NCBI RefSeq assembly: GCF_037392515.1
Contig: NC_090281.1
Span: 44,740,645-44,804,644, forward strand
From: Haliotis asinina
Lineage: Eukaryota; Mollusca; Gastropoda; Lepetellida; Haliotidae
Length of the DNA stretch: 64,000 bases
Reading direction: 5' to 3'
The notes below the pieces were generated by a model that saw nothing but the letters and a program-made list of their open reading frames with translations, did not search any database and had not been told where the DNA came from. Position 1 is the stretch's first letter. Each line of letters begins with the position of its first letter. Below, one piece after another: positions 35,433-47,140 of this stretch. The translations under genes were made by a program, and so were the position numbers.

Positions 35433-36955
35433 TACTTTAAACAAAATGTACACCAGACATAGTGAAGTTAATATTTCGAAACCACGTCATTTTATCTTGC
35501 AACTGAAAATTTAAGTCTTAGAATTGTATTCAACTTAGGATAAAAGTTGCTTAACAAACGATTATAGATTCAAATCGTTATTACTGGTTTGTATTGCATG
35601 GAGGTAAGCGCAGCAGATAGAACAGTGAAACAAGTGCACGTGCGGCACGTGATGAGCGTTAACTTAGAACAACCCAACTTCTCGACGTTTTATTTAATGT
35701 GCACCCCAAACCCCCTGTAATACAAACAAAGAAAGTGATTTGAAATTATGATCGTTTGTTTAACAACTTTCATCTTAAGTTGAATAAAATTCTGAGAATT
35801 AAATGTTCAATTGGCAAGGTATAAAATTATAAGAAATTTGGCATCGTAATTTCATTTTATTCGATTTACGTTTTTGTTTAAAGAGACATTCATCGGTACG
35901 CTTTCACGGCAAACGGACTGTAATCGCAGAATAACACGAGTGAGTCACGAAAGCGATGAGCAGTGGTAAGCACATCACAATTTACAACATTCCCACCCAC
36001 GGACGACAGTTTGTTTTAATTCATTTACACTGAATGTTCCATACACCTATGTCACTTTGGGTTTAACTTTTAATTTTAAATTTACAATGGGTGATACCTG
36101 CATTGTATTAGCCGTTGATTATGTTTTAGCTATATTGTCTTACATAAATAAATCTGTAATTAATGAAAGAAAATTTTGTTTCGTTTTGTTTCAATAATGA
36201 ATATTACCAGGTCTTACTTGGCTCAGGCTAAATAAGAAAACATGCCTTTGTGCAAACACTTGTGATTGAGGTGCTTTCAATAGCTCTAATCCATTGTTTC
36301 GGGTTCGCCGACTGGAATTAGGTTGCGTAAGCGAGCGACCCGAAGCGAGCGACTGAAGCCCGCTTGGAGTTTGAGCACCCACCTGTAGTGATGTGAAATA
36401 TTTCTCGTGGGGACAGAAAGTCTTGAAATCCTGTAGAGGTAGGACGACTTCAAGGATTCTTCGGAAGGGCGACAGAGGACCAGACAGGTAGGGGTTTCCA
36501 TCTCTATTTGGAAGTAAATATGCATCTTCGTGGATATTTGTTTAATATACAGTGCACACTCATTCTCTCATAGTACACAGCCATTTAGGTATAGATGGGA
36601 AAGGTTGATACTGGTTTCTGCATGTAAAGGGAGTGGTAGTGTAGCCTAGTTGTTCAAGTGTTGGCACGTCATGTTCAGTACCATTGTTCGAGTCCTCACT
36701 TAAATACTATGCCCCACGCCTACCTAACGCTGGAAAATTGTCCAAAGCGGCAGAAAACCACACTTACTCGCTGTTGTTAATCCAATCTACATCCGAGAGA
36801 AATGTGATTACTGATGCTTATGCATGACTCATTTCTTTCAGACGCAGGAACCCTGGCACACTCTGGATTTGGTGTTGTGTCACTCTAAACCCTTCCACCT
36901 GGACTTTAGTACACTGGCTTTCCGAGGGTCCGATGGGATGAGCTTTTGTCTCATG
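35433..36955 (+). repeat. Right arm of the large inverted duplication
   Basis: Its reverse complement matches 23770-25106. A segment at about 36205-36380, including the direct repeat 'aagcgagcgacccgaagcga', has no counterpart in the left arm. Homology stops inside the exon at 'gggatgagctttt' (near 36955) and resumes near 37840. Confidence 0.85.
36631..36775 (+). repeat. tRNA-derived SINE (one per tandem unit)
   Basis: 'gtggtagtgtagcctagttg' (A-box-like) and 'ccattgttcgagtcctcac' (B-box-like) are followed by a SINE tail. Further copies are near 38658, 40687 and 42716. Confidence 0.7.
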
Positions 36956-36957
36956 GT
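36842..36957 (+). CDS. Exon-like segment 1 of tandem unit, frame damaged
   Basis: Acceptor 'gactcatttctttcag' is retained. Relative to the left-arm exon (23657-23881) there is one extra base after 'gtgttgtg', so the frame DAGTLAHSGFGVV runs into a stop. The downstream part, FHLDFSTLAFRGSDGMSF, is preserved in another frame, which also gives an uninterrupted 83-codon frame to about 37075. Equivalent segments start near 38869, 40898 and 42927. Homology to the left arm is lost after 'gatgagctttt', where unrelated DNA follows instead of the basic half of the exon. The extra base is present in every unit, so it predates the tandem amplification. Confidence 0.35.
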
Positions 36958-37400
36958 GGCTCCATTGTGCGTCTGCTCTCCGCGTAGCCCCCTGCCGAGC
37001 GTACATGGAGTAGGTTCGGTGCTAGGGCCTGACTGTACAGTCAGGATGGTTGTTACAGCAACCCAGCTAGTTTAGGGTTGGCACACTCTGTGGCCCCAGT
37101 CTTTTCAGCACCCCCAGTAGACCCAATGCTGACTGCACTTGACTGGTAGATTAGGGGTTAGTGTAGATAGGGCCCCCTTCGTGCATGCCCGGTACGATGC
37201 TATCTATAGATAGTATAACTTAGTGTTAACCCACCATTCCGTCCTTCAATAGGTAGTTCGAGACAAAGCAAAACCCGGATGGTCACTTTGAAAGTCAGTG
37301 TACTGGCCATCTGCTGGTAAAGCATTCACTATTTCAGTTTAAAACTTAAATTAAATTTTGTTTTTCACGTCCCGATATATTTGCTTTGCATTTAAATGTA

Positions 37401-37560
37401 AGGGGATCGTCGAATAACCGAAAGGTTAAAGCGTTCGCTCATGACGATCCAAACAAACCTATTTCGATTTTCCATATCTGAATGATGTGTGAAGCATCTA
37501 TTTGTTGTTTTTCACCGTGATATAGCTAGTATATTGCTAAAAGCGGTGTAAAAGGACACT
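37401..37560 (+). repeat. Second tRNA-derived SINE in each tandem unit
   Basis: 'cgaataaccgaaaggttaaa' and 'gcgttcgctcatgacg' form the tRNA-like 5' half. The B box is largely lost. The tail 'gtatattgctaaaagcggtg' is typical of the window's SINEs. Later copies are near 39428, 41457 and 43486. Confidence 0.65.
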
Positions 37561-37833
37561 CATGCAGTCATAGTCTGTGTGTGAAGCATAAATTATGTAA
37601 AGTGTTCTTTGCCTTTTTAAGTAGAACCGTTGCTTACGCATGCAACTGTTCCTTTCAAACAATCTTTTGAATAAACCATAACATGCAATGCATCCTTGTT
37701 TATCATGACGTCTACTGCAAAATTACAACTTGAGTTTCATATTTGAGATTTTACGTGTAGGCATATAAGTTGCATTTATGCACACAGTAAGTGCCAGCGA
37801 TGTAAACTATATTCTCTTTACTGTTATGAGCAG

Positions 37834-37980
37834 GGATGCCATCTTCCTGGGGGCGGAAATGGACCCTGAAGTCCCCCAGAGGCAGGACGACTGCCAAGAA
37901 GATATTCCGTGGACAGAAGTGGATCAAGGTCTCTTCTGGCGGCAGGACAACGACCACAAAGCCGCCAGACTACCAGGAAG
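37834..37980 (+). CDS. Exon-like segment 2 of tandem unit 1
   Basis: A 147-bp segment (49 codons) lies between acceptor 'tgttatgagcag' and a consensus GC donor (GGAAG|GCAAGT at 37981). Two frames are open: acidic (AEMDPEVPQRQDDCQEDIPW, then TEVDQGLFWRQDNDHKAARL) and basic (WGRKWTLKSPRGRTTAKKIF, then SSGGRTTTTKPPDYQEGK). The basic frame continues the one used in the fused left-arm exon. Copies are near 39862 and 41891. No known domain is recognised. Conserved splice signals in all units make a transcribed exon plausible. Confidence 0.4.
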
Positions 37981-38175
37981 GCAAGTTCTCCAAACTATCT
38001 TTTGAAGACAACATACAATATATTCTTGTTGACAATGACGTCATGAGCAAGTTACACCTTCTGTTTCAGGTTACAGCGTTTTCCCGACCAAAAAGCACAT
38101 GCTTTTAATATTTATTATCTATGTGTAAGTATCAGTGATATGAAACAATAACCTATTCGTTATCGTTACTATTAG

Positions 38176-38309
38176 GAACGTGGATGCCATCGTCCTGGGG
38201 GCGGAAATGGACCCTGAAGTCCCCCAGAGGCAGGACGACTGCCAAGAAGATATTCCATGGATAGACGTGAACCATGGATTCTTCGGAAGGGTGACAGAGG
38301 ACCAGACAG
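38176..38309 (+). CDS. Exon-like segment 3 of tandem unit 1
   Basis: Acceptor 'ttatcgttactattag' is followed by a segment that starts like segment 2 (same 'ggcggaaatggaccctgaag' core) and ends at a GC donor (ACAG|GCAGGT) or a GT donor four bases later. Acidic frame: DAIVLGAEMDPEVPQRQDDC, QEDIPWIDVNHGFFGRVTED. It is homologous to the left-arm exon at 23327-23460. Copies are near 40205 and 42234. Segments 2 and 3 are therefore themselves an ancient tandem pair. Confidence 0.4.
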
Positions 38310-38393
38310 GCAGGTGTTTTCAACTCTATTTGGAAGAAAATATTTGTTTCATATATAGTGCACACTAATTCTCTCATAGTATACAGCCATTTA

Positions 38394-38603
38394 GGAGTGA
38401 GTGAGTTTAGTTTTACGCCGCACTCAGCAATATTCAGCTATAAGGTGACGGTCTGTAAATAATCGAGTCTGGACAAGACAATCCAGTGATCAACAACACG
38501 AGCATCGATCTGCGCAAATGGAAACCGATGACATGTTTCAACCAAGAAGTCAGCGAGTCTGACCACCCGATCCCGTTAGTCGCCTCTTACGACCAGCATA
38601 GTC
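38394..38603 (+). repeat. Abalone-type short dispersed repeat, tandem-unit copies
   Basis: Starts 'gagtgagtgagtttagtttt' and contains 'gtaaataatcgagtctgg' and 'gagcatcgatctgcgc'. Copies are near 40423 and 42452. Unit 1 lacks a copy at its left end. Confidence 0.85.
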
Positions 38604-41600
38604 ACAGCCATTTAGGTATAGATGGGAAAGGTTGATACTGGTTTCTGCATGTAAAGGGAGTGGTAGTGTAGCCTAGTTGTTCAAGTGTTGGCACGTCATG
38701 TTCAGTACCATTGTTCGAGTCCTCACTTAAATACTATGCCCCACGCCTACTTAACGCTGGAAAATTGTCCAAAGCGGCAGAAAACCACACTTACTCGCTG
38801 TTGTTAATCCAATCTACATCCGAGAGAAATGTGATTACTGATGCTTATGCATGACTCATTTCTTTCAGACGCAGGAACCCTGGCACACTCTGGATTTGGT
38901 GTTGTGTCACTCTAAACCCTTCCACCTGGACTTTAGTACACTGGCTTTCCGAGGGTCCGATGGGATGAGCTTTTGTCTCATGGTGGCTCCATTGTGCGTC
39001 TGCTCTCCGCGTAGCCCCCTGCCGAGCGTACATGGAGTAGGTTCGGTGCTAGGGCCTGACTGTACAGTCAGGATGGTTGTTACAGCAACCCAGCTAGTTT
39101 AGGGTTGGCACACTCTGTGGCCCCAGTCTTTTCAGCACCCCCAGTAGACCCAATGCTGACTGCACTTGACTGGTAGATTAGGGGTTAGTGTAGATAGGGC
39201 CCCCTTCGTGCATGCCCTGTACGATGCTATCTATAGATAGTATAACTTAGTGTTAACCCACCATTCCGTCCTTCAATAGGTAGTTCGAGACAAAGCAAGT
39301 CCCGGATGATCACTTTGAAAGTCAGTGTACTGGCCATCTGCTGGTAAAGCATTCACTATTTCAGTTTAAAACTTAAATTAAATTTTGTTTTTCACGTCCC
39401 GATATATTTGCTTTGCATTTAAATGTAAGGGGATCGTCGAATAACCGAAAGGTTAAAGCGTTCGCTCATGACGATCCAAACAACCCGATTTTGATTTCCC
39501 ATATCTGAATGATGTGTGAAGCATCTATTTGTTGTTTTTCACCGTGATATAGCTAGTATATTGCTGAAAGCGGTGTAAAAAGTACACTCATGCAGTCATA
39601 ATCTGTGTGTGAAGCATAAATTATGTAAAGTGTTCTTTGCCTTTTTAAGTAGAACCGTTGCTTACGCATGCAACTGTTCCTTTCAAACAATCTTTTGAAT
39701 AAACCATAACATGCAATGCATCCTTGTTTATCATGACGTCTACTGCAAAATTACAACTTGAGTTTCATATTTGAGATTTTACGTGTAGGCATATAAGTTG
39801 CATTTATGCACACAGTAAGTGCCAGCGATGTAAACTATATTCTCTTTACTGTTATGAGCAGGGATGCCATCTTCCTGGGGGCAGAAATGGACCCTGAAGT
39901 CCCCCAGAGGCAGGACGACTGCCAAGAAGATATTCCGTGGACAGAAGTGGATCAAGGTCTCTTCTGGCGGCAGGACAACGACCACAAAGCCGCCAGACTA
40001 CCAGGAAGGCAAGTTCTCCAAACTATCTTTTGAAGACAACATACAATATATTCTTGTTGACAATGACGTCATGAGCAAGTTACACCTTCTGTTTCAGGTT
40101 ACAGCGTTTTCCCGACCAAAAAGCACATGCTTTTAATATTTATTATCTATGTAGTAAGTATCAGTGATATGAAACAATAACCTATTCGTTATCGTTACTA
40201 TTAGGAACGTGGATGCCATCGTCCTGGGGGCGGAAATGGACCCTGAAGTCCCCCAGAGGCAGGACGACTGCCAAGAAGATATTCCATGGATAGACGTGAA
40301 CCATGGATTCTTCGGAAGGGTGACAGAGGACCAGACAGGCAGGTGTTTTCAACTCTATTTGGAAGAAAATATTTGTTTCATATATAGTGCACACTAATTC
40401 TCTCATAGTATACAGCCATTTAGGAGTGAGTGAGTTTAGTATTACGCCGCACTCAGCAATATTCAGCTATAAGGTGACGGTCTGTAAATAATCAAGTCTG
40501 GACAAGACAATCCAGTGATCAACAACACGAGCATCGATCTGCGCAAATGGGAACCGATGACATGTTTCAACCAAGAAGTCAGCGAGTCTGACCACCCGAT
40601 CCCGTTAGTCGCCTCTTACGACCAGCATAGTCACAGCCATTTAGGTATAGATGGGAAAGGTTGATACTGGTTTCTGCATGTAAAGGGAGTGGTAGTGTAG
40701 CCTAGTTGTTCAAGTGTTGGCACGTCATGTTCAGTACCATTGTTCGAGTCCTCACTTAAATACTATGCCCCACGCCTACTTAACGCTGGAAAATTGTCCA
40801 AAGCGGCAGAAAACCACACTTACTCGCTGTTGTTAATCCAATCTACATCCGAGAGAAATGTGATTACTGATGCTTATGCATGACTCATTTCTTTCAGACG
40901 CAGGAACCCTGGCACACTCTGGATTTGGTGTTGTGTCACTCCAAACCCTTCCACCTGGACTTTAGTACACTGGCTTTCCGAGGGTCCGATGGGATGAGCT
41001 TTTGTCTCATGGTGGCTCCATTGTGCGTCTGCTCTCCGCGTAGCCCCCTGCCGAGCGTACATGGAGTAGGTTCGGTGCTAGGGCCTGACTGTACAGTCAG
41101 GATGGTTGTTACAGCAACCCAGCTAGTTTAGGGTTGGCACACTCTGTGGCCCCAGTCTTTTCAGCACCCCCAGTAGACCCAATGCTGACTGCACTTGACT
41201 GGTAGATTAGGGGTTAGTGTAGATAGGGCCCCCCTCGTGCATGCCCTGTACGATGCTATCTATAGATAGTATAACTTAGTGTTAACCCACCATTCCGTCC
41301 TTCAATAGGTAGTTCGAGACAAAGCAAGTCCCGGATGGTCACTTTGAAAGTCAGTGTACTGGCCATCTGCTGGTAAAGCATTCACTATTTCAGTTTAAAG
41401 CTTAAATTAAATTTTGTTTTTCACGTCCCGACATATTTTCTTTGCATTTAAATGTAAGGGGATCGTCGAATAACCGAAAGGTTAAAGCGTTCGCTCATGA
41501 CGATCCAAACAACCCGATTTTGATTTCCCATATCTGAATGATGTGTGAAGCATCTATTTGTTGTTTTTCACCGTGATATAGCTAGTATATTGCTGAAAGC

Positions 41601-43540
41601 GGTGTAAAAAGTACACTCATGCAGTCATAATCTGTGTGTGAAGCATAAATTATGTAAAGTGTTCTTTGCCTTTTTAAGTAGAACCGTTGCTTACGCATGC
41701 AACTGTTCCTTTCAAACAATCTTTTGAATAAACCATAACATGCAATGCATCCTTGTTTATCATGACGTCTACTGCAAAATTACAACTTGAGTTTCATATT
41801 TGAGATTTTACGTGTAGGCATATAAGTTGCATTTATGCACACAGTAAGTGCCAGCGATGTAAACTATATTCTCTTTACTGTTATGAGCAGGGATGCCATC
41901 TTCCTGGGGGCAGAAATGGACCCTGAAGTCCCCCAGAGGCAGGACGACTGCCAAGAAGATATTCCGTGGACAGAAGTGGATCAAGGTCTCTTCTGGCGGC
42001 AGGACAACGACCACAAAGCCGCCAGACTACCAGGAAGGCAAGTTCTCCAAACTATCTTTTGAAGACAACATACAATATATTCTTGTTGACAATGACGTCA
42101 TGAGCAAGTTACACCTTCTGTTTCAGGTTACAGCGTTTTCCCGACCAAAAAGCACATGCTTTTAATATTTATTATCTATGTAGTAAGTATCAGTGATATG
42201 AAACAATAACCTATTCGTTATCGTTACTATTAGGAACGTGGATGCCATCGTCCTGGGGGCGGAAATGGACCCTGAAGTCCCCCAGAGGCAGGACGACTGC
42301 CAAGAAGATATTCCATGGATAGACGTGAACCATGGATTCTTCGGAAGGGTGACAGAGGACCAGACAGGCAGGTGTTTTCAACTCTATTTGGAAGAAAATA
42401 TTTGTTTCATATATAGTGCACACTAATTCTCTCATAGTATACAGCCATTTAGGAGTGAGTGAGTTTAGTATTACGCCGCACTCAGCAATATTCAGCTATA
42501 AGGTGACGGTCTGTAAATAATCGAGTCTGGACAAGACAATCCAGTGATCAACAACACGAGCATCGATCTGCGCAAATGGGAACCGATGACATGTTTCAAC
42601 CAAGAAGTCAGCGAGTCTGACCACCCGATCCCGTTAGTCGCCTCTTACGACCAGCATAGTCACAGCCATTTAGGTATAGATGGGAAAGGTTGATACTGGT
42701 TTCTGCATGTAAAGGGAGTGGTAGTGTAGCCTAGTTGTTCAAGTGTTGGCACGTCATGTTCAGTACCATTGTTCGAGTCCTCACTTAAATACTATGCCCC
42801 ACGCCTACTTAACGCTGGAAAATTGTCCAAAGCGGCTGAAAACCACACTTACTCGCTGTTGTTAATCCAATCTACATCCGAGAGAAATGTGATTACTGAT
42901 GCTTATGCATGACTCATTTCTTTCAGACGCAGGAACCCTGGCACACTCTGGATTTGGTGTTGTGTCACTCCAAACCCTTCCACCTGGACTTTAGTACACT
43001 GGCTTTCCGAGGGTCCGATGGGATGAGCTTTTGTCTCATGGTGGCTCCATTGTGCGTCTGCTCTCCGCGTAGCCCCCTGCCGAGCGTACATGGAGTAGGT
43101 TCGGTGCTAGGGCCTGACTGTACAGTCAGGATGGTTGTTACAGCAACCCAGCTAGTTTAGGGTTGGCACACTCTGTGGCCCCAGTCTTTTCAGCACCCCC
43201 AGTAGACCCAATGCTGACTGCACTTGACTGGTAGATTAGGGGTTAGTGTAGATAGGGCCCCCCTCGTGCATGCCCTGTACGATGCTATCTATAGATAGTA
43301 TAACTTAGTGTTAACCCACCATTCCGTCCTTCAATAGGTAGTTCGAGACAAAGCAAGTCCCGGATGGTCACTTTGAAAGTCAGTGTACTGGCCATCTGCT
43401 GGTAAAGCATTCACTATTTCAGTTTAAAGCTTAAATTAAATTTTGTTTTTCACGTCCCGACATATTTGCTTTGCATTTAAATGTAAGGGGATCGTCGAAT
43501 AACCGAAAGGTTAAAGCGTTCGCTCATGACGCTCCAAACA

Positions 43541-43897
43541 AACCTATTTCGATTTTCCATATCTGAATGATGTGTGGAGCCGATGTTTGTTGTTTCTCCC
43601 CGTGATATAGCTGGTATGCTGGTAAAAGCAGTGTGAAAACGACACTCATGCAGTCTTAATATGTGCTGGAAGTATAAATTATGATACAGAATACTGTTTA
43701 CCTTTATTAGCAGAAGCCACTGTGTTCTTCCAAACGATCTTTTAAAGAAAACATAAAGTGCCTCTTTGTGTACAATGATGTCTACTGCCAAGTCACAACT
43801 TGATTTTCGTGTTTGAGATATGTTCTCGTGGAATCATATATTTTGCATTTATGCACACAGTACAAATGATGTAAAATATGTTTACCTTTATTATCAG
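43541..43897 (+). repeat. Diverged remainder of the last tandem unit
   Basis: After 43540 similarity to units 1-3 drops sharply but order is kept (for example 'gtgatatagctggtatgctg', 'catttatgcacacagta'). It is an older copy joined to the young array. Confidence 0.75.
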
Positions 43898-44094
43898 GAG
43901 CGTGGATGCCATCGTCCTGGGGGCGGAAATGGACCCTGAAGTCCCCCAGAGGCAGGACGACTGCCAAGAAGATATTCCGTGGACAGAAGTGGATCAAGGA
44001 TTCTTCTGGAGCAGCATGTGGATGTTTTACTGTTCGGATATTTTGTGACAATGTACTCTGCGTGTCTACTACTGTAAACCCTCCAGTAGAATAG
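43898..44094 (+). CDS. Terminal exon candidate of the duplicated family
   Basis: Acceptor 'tttacctttattatcag' is followed by the same core as exon-like segment 3, but the 3' part is unique. The basic frame reads WGRKWTLKSPRGRTTAKKIF, RGQKWIKDSSGAACGCFTVR, IFCDNVLCVSTTVNPPVE and stops at TAG 44092-44094. The cysteine-bearing tail gives this copy a proper C-terminus, and a poly(A) signal follows at 44308. In the acidic frame a stop comes earlier (YCSDIL*). This supports the basic frame as the coding one, in conflict with the third-position pattern of the segment-3 copies. It may be the real 3' end of the gene from which the array was built. Confidence 0.45.
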
Positions 44095-44307
44095 GTAGCG
44101 TTGCATACGTTGAGGGAACACGGTTCCAGAGTTTTTTTTCTGAAAAATGTTTTTATCTCTGGTTTTACGTGTCGGGCTTCAGTTACCTTTGACCTCGTTC
44201 AAATCTCAAATTTGATCAAGATCAATTTAGACACACATTCTGCGACAACAATGTTGGTGTTTATGTTCGAGGATTTGGTACTGTTCCATGTTGGGAATGA
44301 TGACATT

Positions 44308-44313
44308 AATAAA
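44308..44313 (+). promoter_or_regulatory. Poly(A) signal AATAAA
   Basis: Hexamer about 215 bases after the stop of the terminal exon candidate. Confidence 0.4.
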
Positions 44314-44559
44314 ACATAATCCGCACAGCTGGTCCAATTGTACTTGTTTGTTTTGCTGTTTTGTTTGTGAAACTTGTGAACTCGAGAAGAATTGTTTTTG
44401 TCCATGGAAATCGGATGTGCACGACTTTATCGCCCTGTAGGAGTGCTTGTTTTTAGCCATATACTGCCATGCACTGCTAAACACCACCAACACAGAAACA
44501 CATCACGAAACAAGTCCAACATTAAAACAATAGATCAATACACGGGGGTATTCTAATGT

Positions 44560-45660
44560 CTACAAACCAGAACTTACAATACAAAAGCCTATCAACATTA
44601 CTAGGTCACATCGCACAGACCTTTAGTTCAATGTATGTACTAAACAATCTAGTGGTGTCTGTAGATGAGACAAGACATTAAATGAAAAGCTCCCACCAAC
44701 ATCCAACAGTCTAGAATATTACATTGCGCAAGTAAACAACCAAGTGCATGTTTGCCAATGATATTCCTTAACCAGTTGACCACGGTTGGAGCATTTGTGA
44801 TGGTCAGCGTATCCCTATTCTGGTGTTCTGATGTCGAGAGATGCTGCTCCCCATGGATTGGTTGAACTGACACAGAGTAAATGCAATAAAGTCAGTATGC
44901 CATCAGAGAGAGATCTATATCAAAGCAGATAAACTGAACAAATTGTAAGCTTCTGAATGTATCAAAAGTGATTAACAGTTATCTGACAGACCATTTGAAT
45001 AGCTACTACGAGAGCTTAGAGGCAGTTATCGATCGTGAAGCATAGTTTTCTAATACTTTGGATACTGCTATTTCATTAAATAGTTTAGGAACGTATAGCT
45101 TTATTAACCATAACACTGAAGTTTGTTTTTTTCTAAACTGTGTTAAACATGTGACACCAAATGAATTGTTTGTTAGTTCTCTGCTCTGTATAGGCACTAA
45201 AACTACAATGGGGGCCATCTTGGCAGCCATTTTTGAATTCTGGGTAATATGATGTTATTCCATGTAACATGTTGTCACTCTAGAAGTAAACAGGAAACAA
45301 AATCTCGTCTCAAAGACTAAGCTGTAAAACATTATATTATCACGACATGACCATACAAAAATCACCTGTTTTGTGCCCGAGTCACCACTCTAGAATATAC
45401 AAGTGTCAAAAAACATAAAAAGTATCAACATTGGCCGTAAATGGACACATTCGGTGTTAATTTTTATGTAAATGTAACTGCCGAGAAGACAATTCAAAAT
45501 GGAGGTCATTTTCATTATTTTCAAAAGCAAATATATGTCAAAAAAATATACACCCTTTAGCATTACACAAAAGTCACAATGACAGTGATCAGATTGATAT
45601 TAGTAAAACTGTCCATGATTAACTTTGAGATGTTGTCGGCCAGCAAACCAAATGTCATGA
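44560..45660. repeat. Old duplicated block 1, second copy
   Basis: Partner of 26560-27950. It is shorter by internal deletions but carries the same landmarks in the same order, including the YY1-type 'gccatcttggcagccat'. Confidence 0.8.
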
Positions 45661-47140
45661 AAATGCTCACAGACCTCCACCACATAAAATGGCCTGTGAA
45701 GACCTGAGTATTAAAAGCCTTTTCATGAGCCAAAGACATCATACTAACTGAAGATAGTGTCAAACAAACTCAGTACTGGGGAGGCTACGACATCAGATTT
45801 TTCAGCTGCCTCCTCCTGTACTACTTCAATACCCTTGGATACAGCAAAGGGGTTCACCTTTTACGGTGTCTTGTCAGGAGTCCCGATCACAAGGAAAAGC
45901 GGCCAATACTCAATCGATGCAGAAGGTCTGTGATCAGTATCAATAGGGTCAATTTCAAGTGGACATGTTGGGCTTTTGGGCGGAATTCCATAGCTGTAAG
46001 CCATGGTTAGTGTAATATGGTTCATCATCCGAGCCACCCATCCACCACGGAGTATCACAAGGACAATGCAAGCAAGTGGGTCTCCAACTTACAGCACCAA
46101 GGATACCCGGATGATCTACTCCAGCAGAAGAATTAATATTAATATTTTTAGCAGATTGGCCCATGAGCCATATTAACTACGAGGTCGAAAATATCGGGGT
46201 TCATATTTTTCATACGATGACCTAGGGGAAAATATTACTTTGTCATGGTGAGGTGTTGTCGTGAGCAATGCAAGGACGCCACGTCTCCTCTATAACGTTG
46301 CGTTCTAAATGAGGCCATTGTGGGTAACCAGCCCATGTTTGAAAGTTGAGTTTGGTAATAGATAGGCTCACTCGTGCCTAAATATCTGTATATCCCTCGC
46401 TTCCGTTCGGGGAATACCAACATTCCAATTTGTGTCGTAAACATAGTTTCACATTAATTAGCAACAGCCTTAACAATAATAAGCGTATTGTATCGTGCTT
46501 ACGTCAACTTTCAGGATGTATTGCACTCTGTAGACAGGTGTAAGTTGTGGTAAGTTGTCAAAGTTAGATGTAAATGGAAAATTAATGTCAGTTATATATT
46601 CATTGATCAGAATGTGTAATTTATATAAATATTATTGACATTTGCACTCTGCTGTATTACCTATGTAAAGCTATCCCGCACATCTTCGGGAAATATTTAT
46701 CTAAATTCCGACGTAACTCAACTATAGAAACAGCATGCTGAAATAACAGAAAGAAACTATGTTTTTTTGTGAAGACGACATTGAAGACGAGTTGCATTAT
46801 TATATTTGTATGTCGCTATTTTCTTAATTACAGAAAACTGTACATAAAACCATATTACTACAGATGCCATATTACTAACATATAAAACCATATTAGTACA
46901 ATGCATAAACGCATTCAACTTGTAAGTGTTAGAAATGTAAAACAGTTGTGTAATTTAGGTGAATATTTGTATAAAGCTTCTTGTCTCAGAAATGAAATGA
47001 TGCTAAATAATAAGGTACTTTCTGTACATTCTATATTATAATCAATGTTTCGTCATCCACCTGTGCCAACTTTCGTCTTTGTAGGCACCACTGATTGTCT
47101 GTAAAGGTAAATTATGAATCTCAATCTGACATGGGCACTC
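45661..47140. other. Non-coding stretch with weak minus-strand frames
   Basis: On the minus strand at 45861-46164 there are overlapping open frames (for example AYSYGIPPKSPTCPLEIDPI). None has both splice sites, and I recognise no family. The rest is AT-rich. Confidence 0.3.

Larger units (their letters stand above)
36581..43540 (+). repeat. Tandem array of ~2,029-bp units
   Basis: Units begin at 36581, 38608, 40637 and 42666 (lengths 2,027, 2,029, 2,029). Unit 4 stays near-identical to about 43540 and then continues as a clearly older copy to about 44094. Units 2 and 3 differ by very few bases; unit 1 is slightly more diverged. Each unit holds a tRNA-like SINE, an exon-like segment, a second tRNA-like sequence, two further exon-like segments and one abalone-type repeat. 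Confidence 0.95.
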
